Source of the DNA: Sanderia malayensis
Lineage: Eukaryota; Cnidaria; Scyphozoa; Semaeostomeae; Pelagiidae
Assembly: GCA_013076295.1 (NCBI GenBank)
Contig: RQOL01000495.1
Location: 124,001 to 188,000, forward strand
DNA length: 64,000 nucleotides
Reading direction: 5' to 3'
Shown: piece by piece, positions 1 through 10,200 of the stretch
How positions within the stretch are numbered: the first letter of the stretch is position 1
Layout: the number at the start of each line of letters is the position of its first letter
Position numbers and translations under genes: made by a program
The notes under the pieces: generated by a model
What the model saw: the letters and a program-made list of their open reading frames with translations, nothing else
Told to the model about the DNA's origin: nothing
Databases searched by the model: none

Positions 1-193
1 CCATCATAACGATGCTAAAAAGGAAAACATTCAGATGTTAAAATTGGCTTCTTTCTCATTTCAATATAACAATAACAAAATTGATACAAATAAAAATGAT
101 GTCAATATTGTCAAGAATTTGTTGAAGTGATGTAAGCCTTTACAATAGTTGCTGGAAATGAATGTTTTAAAATCTCAAATCACCGTATCGAGT

Positions 194-199
194 TTTATT
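194..199 (-). terminator. Poly(A) signal AATAAA of NLR gene 1
   Basis: AATAAA on the minus strand about 560 bases past the proposed stop. The same signal and its flank are present at the gene 2 locus (32980-32985). The homology between the loci ends just beyond it (near 175 / 32960), as expected if the duplicated block spans the whole transcription unit. Confidence 0.6.
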
Positions 200-755
200 G
201 AATTGAAAAATAATAAAAAAACGGCAGGGGCACTTTAACTATAGCAGAGAGGATATAAGAATATCTTATATATCTCATCTGTATGGACTCAAAAGAGTCA
301 ATTTGAAAACTCCCTTGCCAACATTTATACGAATGATAATGTAGCGTGTCTATTTTGTATAAATACGTAAAATCAAATTATGGTCCATTGCAAAATCAAT
401 TGCATCACTTTATTTTTAACTTCACAAGCATGACTTAATCTTTCTTCTCGAAATATCTAGAACCTCATTTGCTTATAGTCGTCTTGACCTTTCATATGAT
501 TATAAATACCTTGTAAATAGAAGTGTTAGTAGAAAGAGTTTTTTGAGTTTCATAACCACAAAATCCAGAGTAAAATTGAGAAGAATTGTTTGTCTCAAGT
601 CACTGTTAATATCTATCCTACTCCAGTCACAAACAAAGTCAAACGAGAATATTTGTGATTCGTTATTGTACCATACTTGGATCAGTAACATTGCTTATTT
701 ACATTGTTACTACAGTAGCGAATTATTGAGATGTATATGTTTAATATAAGATTAA

Positions 756-1287
756 CTATAACAGAACAAAAGACTTACCAAAATAAGCGTTGATCTCTTC
801 CTTCACCTTTGCAAAGTTCGTGTCGAAATTTGTTTCGTCAGTCCAGCATATACACGTACTTTCTTTTACTATCTTATTCAATTCGTCGCCGGGTTGAAAG
901 TCATTATCCAGCTTCACTGCTATAATCTTTGGCTTCCAGAAAGACTAAAAATACAACAAAAGACAACAACATAGTAAAGAATAACAACATGCTAAAGCAA
1001 ACAGACTGATTAAACATATCAGAGCAATAGACAGGAATGAACTTTATAAACAATCATACAGTAATAAGAAACTAACAACCTTACCTCAGCATAATCCATC
1101 ATCTCCTTACATTGTTGAGATTCTTCGTATCCATCAGTCAATAAAACGACAACAACTCGAGGGTAATACTTCTCTAACCCAATATTAACAGACACGGGAC
1201 AACCAATTTCATCTGCAAATTTCTGTTTCATTTCATTTGCTTCGACCTGGTTGCCAGGCGCATTCGAAATTACGATGAACTTTAAAT
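756..1287 (-). CDS. NLR gene 1 exons: TIR-like domain B and C-terminus
   Basis: Exons 1287-1085 and 944-756. Strand betaA is KFIVISNAPGN, then helix EANEMKQKFADEIG, RVVVVLLTDGYEES followed by QCKEMM (where TIRs carry xWCxxE), then KPKIIAVKLDNDFQPGDEL, STCICWTDE and FAKVKEEINAYF. The last three blocks match the C-terminal half of TIR domains closely. The Glu sits two rather than three residues after the Cys, so NADase activity is doubtful. The donor TTTTG|GTAAGTC at 779/778 is conserved in both genes; reading through it adds GKSFVLL and stops at 758-756. Confidence 0.65.
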
Positions 1288-4200
1288 CTGGAAATAAAAA
1301 ATCAATAATAATCAAATGATACAAGAAATGCAACATTAGTACAATCAATATGTTAATCATAATCAAAACATAACACTAGACACAGCAATGCTATCTTTTC
1401 GTTTATGAAAACAAATAACTTTACCTATTTTAACTGCTACAAATTTTGTAATATATTTTGTAATCTTAAAAAGACGGCACTTTGTTAATTTCATTGTATT
1501 CACAAAGATTGAATTCTCAACTAAACAAATTTTCATTGTCATCGAAATATTATTGACAAAGTTCAATTTCATTCTCGGAGTGTTGATGAAAAACTTTTTA
1601 ATCTTTATTGATGATAATTAAACTAACCTTCTATAGCTGGTATCGTCCGATTTAATTCATTGGCCACTTTGGCATTATTTCGTTTATCTGTAAAGTCCAA
1701 ACACGGGTTTGAATCAAACACAGAACTCATCGCTTTACAGGGATGAAAATCTGCTTCCAACTTCACAAGTAGAATATTAATCCGTTTGTTCTATAATTAA
1801 AGATAAATAAATTTCATAAAGACAACCAACAAAAGAAAGACAGAATAAATAGATGATACAAATATCCACTGAAAATGAAACACAAATACAGACTCATGTT
1901 AGTAAAACCATTTACCTGGGCAAAAAGAATATCTCTCTCAACTTCTTCTGGAATTTGATGTTGAATAAAGACAACCAGAATGAAAGGGAGTTCATTATAT
2001 CGTCTTTCAAACTCTTCAATGTTTTCATCCATAGCAATATAATAGTTCTTATCATCCAGGTTTTCTTTCAGTTGAAGAACAAAGTTACGACTGTCTGATT
2101 GACACAAAAGTAGGATTGATCTCGTATCTACGAATAGAAATCAAATGATCGATTAGGAATTAATATAACACGATAACATAATATGAAATAATAACATAAG
2201 ATAAGCCACTGGACATAGAAATCCTGTTGCGTTTGAAGTTGCCAAGTAACAATAAATTATAACTTAGTAATTACCTCACCATTGAAAAGACAACATGATT
2301 AGCATGATAAATGAAAATATAAATATATGTCAAGAGAAGAGCCGCACAACATTGTATCAAATAGTTGAAACATTTTAGTTCACTTACAATTTTCAGTGAT
2401 TTCTACTCCATTCTCTTCCATCTGGAATTGAAAAACAAGCAGTTAATCGCAAATTAATTGAAAGAAATGACGTCCCTAATTTACTAAAGAGTAAATGTTC
2501 AAGTTCTTCTGTATTATTACGAATATGATTGACAAATGACATTTAAACACAACAGTATATTTTTGGTGCAGCATAATTTCGAAAACATTTGAGAATTCGT
2601 TGACCAGCAAAAATGTAAATATTTTACCGCCGCCCAACACAAAACAAAATATCAAGAAATTTTGCTGACATATTTAGCAAAATCCCATAAACTTCAAACA
2701 AATACTTGAAATTACGCAAAATAGGACAGAATTCCATAGGTAAATTATTTGATTTAAAATGATATGAAAGAATCGTAAAATGAGAATTAGAACTAACTAA
2801 ATTCTGATTTTGAAATTTGTACAAAACGGGCGCCATTTCAAAGTTTAATTCACAACGCATAAAACCAGCATTAACATTGAATATATGAAATAAATGGTTG
2901 GTAAATTCAAAATAATTCTTGATATATTATATCATATATGTTTTCTTTACTGTTTTATGATTGTTATTATATTGTTTGTAATACATGAAATTGCAAGTCA
3001 AAACATAAAACTCTAAATGTTCAACCAAAACAAGGCCTCAAGTTTCTCAGTTGTTGAATGAAATGTTTCTCAGTTGTTGAATGAAATTTATTATAATTGA
3101 AGTTTAAAGTAATAAATAATAATATTTAAAGTTATATTGAAGTTTAAAGTAATAAATTGATAAAATAAATAACCACCTGGTAATGTTAATCCATATATAT
3201 GAAATAGACAGTGACAATACAAGTAATAATGTTCTTACCTTTTGCTTTATATCATGATTCACCATTGGACAATGAAATAAATCCATCCTCTTCAACCTGC
3301 GTGGCTTTATTTGAGTCACTTTCTCCATGATCTTTTCCAATCCCTTTCCACCAACCCGAACATCATACAACTGAACCTCTTCCGCCAATCGAAATAGATT
3401 GGCGGCTGAGCTCAAATCTGATTCGTCGATTCTCATTGATAACATTCTCAACCCTTTCAATTTCATTGTTGTTGTTGATTCATTCGCATTGGTGGTGAAC
3501 AAAGGGACCTTGCAGTTATCAAACACAACCTTCCCACAGAAAGGCACGTTGCGGTGGACCAACATTGACTGGTCCTCAGTAAAATGATTTACATATTTCA
3601 ACTGAACCCTGCCAATGTCGATCCACCTTGCGTAATCAAGGATTTCCATCTCTCTCAAATCATATAAAGTAAATTCAATCCCACTGAATGCATTCTTGAT
3701 TTCAGAATATGCCACTTTATTTCCAGTCGCCAACTTCAGAATGGATAACAAACTTGATTGGTCAAAGGCGTTCAGCTCCACTTTGACATTTGAACTTGGC
3801 TTTATTGACTTCAGCAGTTTTACCAAGAATTTCACATCACGGACTTTATCGCTTGCAACAAAACAGTCGGCCAGAAATCTCACTTTCAACAGAACTTCAC
3901 CATTTGGCAACTGTTAGAAGATATAATTAAAGATCAATTATACTTGTATATGTAATAATATTCTATATAATAAACAATTACAATTATAATCAGTAAGCAT
4001 TGCATTTAAAATTACAAACCTGGTGTAAAATACCACGGATTACGCTCTGAGCGGCTTCATATGTGATCACTCCATCACCGCGATTCTTTGCAATCTGACA
4101 ACAAATAATAATTTACTTATATTATTACAGATAATACATCATATATTAACAAACTATATCATCAACATTACCTAAGTTCACAAACCTCTTTCCCATTGGC

Positions 4201-7200
4201 AAGTTTTTCTACTAATTGATACGATATTTCATCATCCTCTTCAAATGAAGATTTCTCCATCAAACTGAATCGTACAAAACTGCACACAAACGAAATAATT
4301 TCGTAGCGCTCTTCTTTTAATAGCTTCTTTAGTAACTCGTTTCTTTTTCCATCTAGATAGACGTGAATAGACGCCAGGAACTCCATAATAGTTAGGTGTT
4401 TAAACACGTATTTGGTAATGTCTCCAGCTCTGTTTTTCACACCAAGCAGAAAGCCTTCAATAAACTTTTCATCCTCACACTCTAGCTCCGTCTTTTTGAA
4501 GATAATGCTTCCTGAACTGTATAGCTTGGATGCCTGTTTACAGATCTCCAGCAACTGCTTTGAATAACAAGAAAAGATTCCCCATCCAACGGCTCGGTTG
4601 TCCGATTCTTTGTCTTGGAAGTGCTGTCTCATCAACAAAAATAACATCCAACAGTAAATACTTGTGTTGCTGGAAATAGACATATTTTCTGTTGACAACA
4701 TTGCAATACAACACAGTGTCGTCAAAAACTGCGGAATTGTTTTCATTGCCGATATATTTTTTGACTTTTCAATTGCCTTATTGATTTTTTGTTCTGTTTT
4801 CTCAGTCGCGGTTGTTGATAATTTGTCAAATTTCTCAATAAATTCCTCAATTTGATTCTTATCAAGCCCAAGGATTTCCAGCTTTTGGTACTTCTCTTTG
4901 GTTTCACAAACAACGTGTTCGCTGTGCGGTCTTCCAAATATTAAAAACTTTGATTCGGAAAACCTCTTAGTAAATGCTTGAATCACGCCAGGTTTTTGAA
5001 GTTCATCGAGCCCATCAATAAGAAACAACGTAGCTTTATCATCTTCAATGGAGACAACTTTCAATTTCTCTTTCAAATATTTTTCAATTTCCTCAATTTC
5101 ATTGTCACTTTTCTCAAGGAATTCATTCAACTCTCTGCATGTTATGTACAACAGACACTTTACATGTTCATACTTTTCATTACATGACCAGTCGTAGGCA
5201 ATTCTTTTCGCCAGAACAGACTTCCCAATTCCAGCTACTCCGCCGACAAAGAAAATCCGGTCTTTGTCATCATCCTGCAGCATATTTAACAGCTCCTCGA
5301 CCTCAATATTCTGACCATGATCTTTCAAAGACTCCATGTGCCTGGCCATTTCGCCGCGGAAGGTCTTATCGGCAGCTGGACTACTATTGTCTTCTCTAAT
5401 TCTCAAATTCACTGCGAAATCTTTAATCTTTAATTTGACTGGTGTGATAATATCACGCTGTACACAATTTACTTCATGGCTGGAGCATTCTTTCCGATAT
5501 ATATCTCTTAATTCAGAAAAAGCTAACAAAAAATGAAAAGATTTCCAACATTATAAAACATAATGAAACTAAACAGCAGAATAAATTGTTTCAGATGGCG
5601 CAGTGCAAAACTCTAAACAAAAGTCAAACCTAGACTCATTACATTGCGTCCCTGTGCTTAGCTCGACTCTCACCAACGAACAGGGACTTATCACATTGCT
5701 ATTGCGAAAACCGGACAAGAATGATTTGCCTCGATTTAATTAATTCCAAAATTTTTCATGACACGACCCCCTTACAAGCAAAGTCCAGAAGGATAATCTG
5801 TAGGGATGCCACTCTGTTTTGCAGGTTTGGTTGGCTAAATATTTGATATGAAATAAAAACCCACTTGCGTCAGTATGGTGGCCCATCCCAGCAATGCAGG
5901 CCAAAGGCCAAAGCTGATCCAGGTTAATTTCTGAAGATTCGCACACATAAACTCTTTTCTACAGGGAATTCCCTCTAACAATCGGAACTTCAACCTAACT
6001 TTTAAATTTTATTTCAAAATAATAGCAATTCGACCATGCTGATTCCAAATCCGAGATGGGCCCATTGAAATTTCAACCGGAAGTGGCATTTTTTCATGAC
6101 GTCACAGAGGACAATTTTCACGGAAAACACGCATAGCTGCGCTTACATACATACGAACTCGATGAAAATGGTATCAATCGATAACTTTTTGCGTTGCGAT
6201 TAGGCGATTCGAATGATATATAGTTCACGCAATTTTGCTGATATGGGCAAAACAACTGATGACGTCATCAGTGCGAATAACGGCGCAAGTTTTGCTTGAA
6301 TGGCGGAAATCCCAGTCGAAATCCGTATTTCCTTCCAACTATTCATTCTTTTTACGTAGACCAATGCCAGTTACTAAGAATTAAGTTTTCTTCGCATTTT
6401 CCTGGTACCATCCTATCATTGCTTATTAAAATCACGGCACGACATTTATCTATTCCGTTTAGTCCTCTACTCCCCACTTACACTGCATGTATACCCCCTT
6501 TGACATACAGTTTACATCACGGATGCGTATTGTTTTCTACTGGTCTGCATTGCTGCGACCAACCTTTACATTTTTTCTTGTTTACAAACATTATTATATT
6601 TAACCATTTATTTACCTTATATGATTTGAAACGCACTTTGATAAAGAAAATTTTGCCTTGAGGAAGAGAGTTTTGTCTTGAGAAATAAAGTTTTGCCTTG
6701 ACACTTGTGGGCCACCGTACATTAATCCCCGAAAAATTTCGGACGGATAAATTTCGGATGTTTAATTTTCGGACACAAAAATCCTGATTTCGGACAATTT
6801 GGACAAATTTTCGGACAAAATGGAAAAAGACTGAAAGGACATTCGGATAATATCTTTAAGGTTCAAAGCACAACATGACCATGAGATCTTCAACAAAACA
6901 TAAAACCTTAATGATTAAGTATATGAATACAGTTCTAATTTATATCAAAACAGATGAAAGTCCTGACAATGAAACACAAAAGGAAATGAATCAGAGAATT
7001 TAGGAGGAAACTGGGCTGCTAATCATGCTTGATGATCATCATACTGACGACGAGGATTAGTCAAGCAATTCAAGTGATGAGGATAATCCTGTTATATTCG
7101 TATTGGATGCCTGAACGAAACGTTGGCTCTTTCATAAAGTTTTTTGTTTGACTACACCTGCCTTTCACCAGCATGCATTTTTGAGTGATGGCTAACGAAA

Positions 7201-10200
7201 CCAAGTATTTTTACATTTTCTTGCTATTTGTATTTCGTATGTGCATATACAAGGAATTGCAGTCACTTTCTAAATTATAGCTTGGTTCGGTCAATAAATC
7301 ATATCGGAGTCTTGAGGGAAATATACATCGCAACCTTTACATATAGTTTATTGGTAGTAAAAATTTCGGACGGTTATTTTTTATTGGAAAAACGTGTTTG
7401 TGAAACAATGAGAATAAAAGTATCGAAATTTAATCAGGAAACTTATTGCGTAAATTGTTGAGTTGTTGTGTACAAGGCAAGAAGGGCTTTTCAGATTTCT
7501 CGGTTTGAAGATATAGAACTCGTTAATGGTTGAAGCATGTCCCTCTAAAACTTGAGATGCATCTACTGCTTTGACAAATGTTCTGATATACAAATCGCTG
7601 AAAATCTTTCTAAACAACTCCGTCCTTACCCATCGCTGCTTTAAAAATTCATACATTTGCCGTTCTGGGGAAATTCATTTGTAACTTCATCTATAAATTT
7701 TGCTTCATGCCATGCCAAGCTAATCTTGAAAACCAGGGGGTAAGCATTTCTGACACAAACGCTGTTATTGGCCTCGATATCGATGCAAATATTTGAATAG
7801 ACCAATCAGAACGGCGTAGTTTGAAATCCTGCTCTGTGAATGGAGGAACAAAAGTTTGTTCCCGAGTTCCGATTTTCGGTGTTCAAATTTGAAAAAGTTG
7901 GTGGAGCAAAGGCCATGACCAAAAACACAGGGACGCGATGTGATGAGTCTACACTGAGTGTAGATGATATCACGTTTACAGGGGAACAACTTGGCAAAAC
8001 ATTGCTTTGCACCAGCATGTCACCGTTTTGAAAAAGACAAACGGTTTATCGATCGAAATTGATAAATTTTGTTGCAAAATTACAATAACAAGAGTCAACA
8101 GAGTCCGAGATATTACGGTTGGCCACATACCACGAGAGCTGTCTAGATTTGTATATTTATTTATTCATGAGGGAGGATCAGTTACTGGAACTGTTGCCAG
8201 TGTTACCCCCAGGGCTTCACCGATTACCGAAGAAGGAATAGAAATACCCATTTTGATGCACTTCACTCACGAAAATAATGTTGTATTGAAAAAATGGAAA
8301 ACTTTGAAAAAGAACTGGTTGAAAAAATGTCAGAAAAACTTCATCACGAACAGGAGCTGCAGATGAGAGATGAAACTAGGGAGGAGCAGTGCGAATATGA
8401 GATGGAAGAAGACGCCATCGAAGTTCAGTTGGACAACGAGGTAGAGGAACTTTTATTCTTATCATTAAGAGGTAGATACAGAAAGTACCGAGACAGAGAC
8501 GATGGCAATTGACTAATTTACAGTTTGCTTTCTTTTTCGAAGGATATACAAAAAACGTGTCCTTAAAATATAAATTAAAATCTTTTTCTTTCTTTCATCT
8601 TTATATGGCGTAAAACTGTTATGTGGGTCGTTTAACTACAATTGTTAGATTGTATTTGACACCTATAGGTTTACAGTATTGCTAAGTATGAGCGTGGTTG
8701 GCTGGTGCACCCGCTTGAATGTGTGAAGGCGTGTGCCAATCCAAGGTACGGGTCCCATGTGGACAAGAATGGGGCACCATGTCAACACGCTTGTTTTGAT
8801 TATTATTGTAAACATAAATAGAGCAAATTAAGTAGAGAAGAGAAGAGAAAAAAAAGTCAGTCAACCTCAGAGAGTTAAAGAGAACACAAGTGGTACAGTG
8901 GCGGCCTTGGGACAGCTGTACCCCCACCTTACGACAAAAAGCTTGTTGTCCTTATTGTGTCTAACCTTAGCGTACAGCACCATAGCAAGTGAGACATCGC
9001 CTGCCAAACTTTTTACTACTGTCCCCAGCTCTGGGGTGTATTCATAAAGAAACATCTCACGACAAAACACAACCCTAAATGGCGTTAGAGCAGATTTTGG
9101 GGGTGGTAGAATTCTGTAGACTCACCTTCATTTGAATTGTCTTTTGGTTCATTATTTTCAGTTGCTTTTTCACAAGTTTTGTCTTCAGTATTTTTTGGTG
9201 CACCTGCAAAAAACAATACTTATCAAGAAAGATGCAAAATATTCAGTAAAAAAATGTAATGAAAGTATTATAATCACATGTAAAGTAAAGACGGAATGCC
9301 CAAGAACATTTTCAAGCACAGTTCTCGCACCTGTCGAATGAATAGCTGTATTTATTACTTCAAGTATACTCTCGCCTTAATTGCAATCTACGTAATGTAA
9401 ACTACTTTTAATAAAATCATTTCACTTCTAATAAGATTCTCTTCTAATATTTTGGCTTAGTGATGAGAAAATACTGGTGCACAAGACAACATTGTTTGGG
9501 GGGTGAGTGGGGGTTTGCATTCCGTTCACAGGGATCAAAGTGTGCAGAAACATAGCATTATCCAATCAAATTTTCAGGTGTCCCAGGGAGTTTTGTTACC
9601 TATTGTAGTTTTGCATGGCTGATAAATAGCTACCTAACGTCACGTTATGGTGGACTAAAATCAACAAATCAAATGACAAGATGCAGCTATCCTCATATAG
9701 TTGCATAAATGGGTATAGATTGAGACAGTTGCATAAATAGATTTAGATAGGGATAGTTGTCATTTGCTACCTCTGCTAAAATACACAAAGATACACTTAG
9801 GTATTAAAAGTATTCGAACGCCTGATGAAAAATGGCGTCTAGAAGTGGCCCTAGGCCTGAGCAAGAAAATTTGCATAACAATGTAATACTACCAAACGGG
9901 TTTCAATAGCGAATTTCTTTGGCATAATTATACTCAAAATTTCATAAATTTTCAAATGAAAACATAATTTAAGCTATATCATATTGTTTTATAATAATAT
10001 TAAAAGAAAACAGCGAAGAGGTCCCTCAAAAAATTTTTACGACAATTTATCGAAGTGGAGTAATTAAAGCGCGAATAATTATAATTTCTTTCACTCAACG
10101 CCACGCATATTCTCTCTCATTTAAAGGAGAATGTTTTCAAATTTTGAAAAATTTAAAAATTTTTCATGTAACTGTCTTGACCTTTTAGAACTCAAGGCTT

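Noticed and set aside
500..691. ORF in the 3' region of gene 1 with a partial counterpart in gene 2
   Set aside because: Lies in the presumed 3' UTR/last intron; no domain, and the reading frame is not maintained in gene 2.
1421..1572. Minus-strand ORF MKLNFVNNISMTMKICLVEN..., also open in gene 2 (34143-34352), ending at a phase-1 donor
   Set aside because: No acceptor conserved in both genes precedes it, and the flanking TIR exons already join in phase; probably intron sequence kept similar by the duplication.
5139..5399. Plus-strand ORFs opposite the NACHT exon
   Set aside because: Antisense shadows of a clearly coding exon.
6296..6661. 121-codon plus-strand ORF
   Set aside because: Low-complexity hydrophobic translation, no motif, no splice context.
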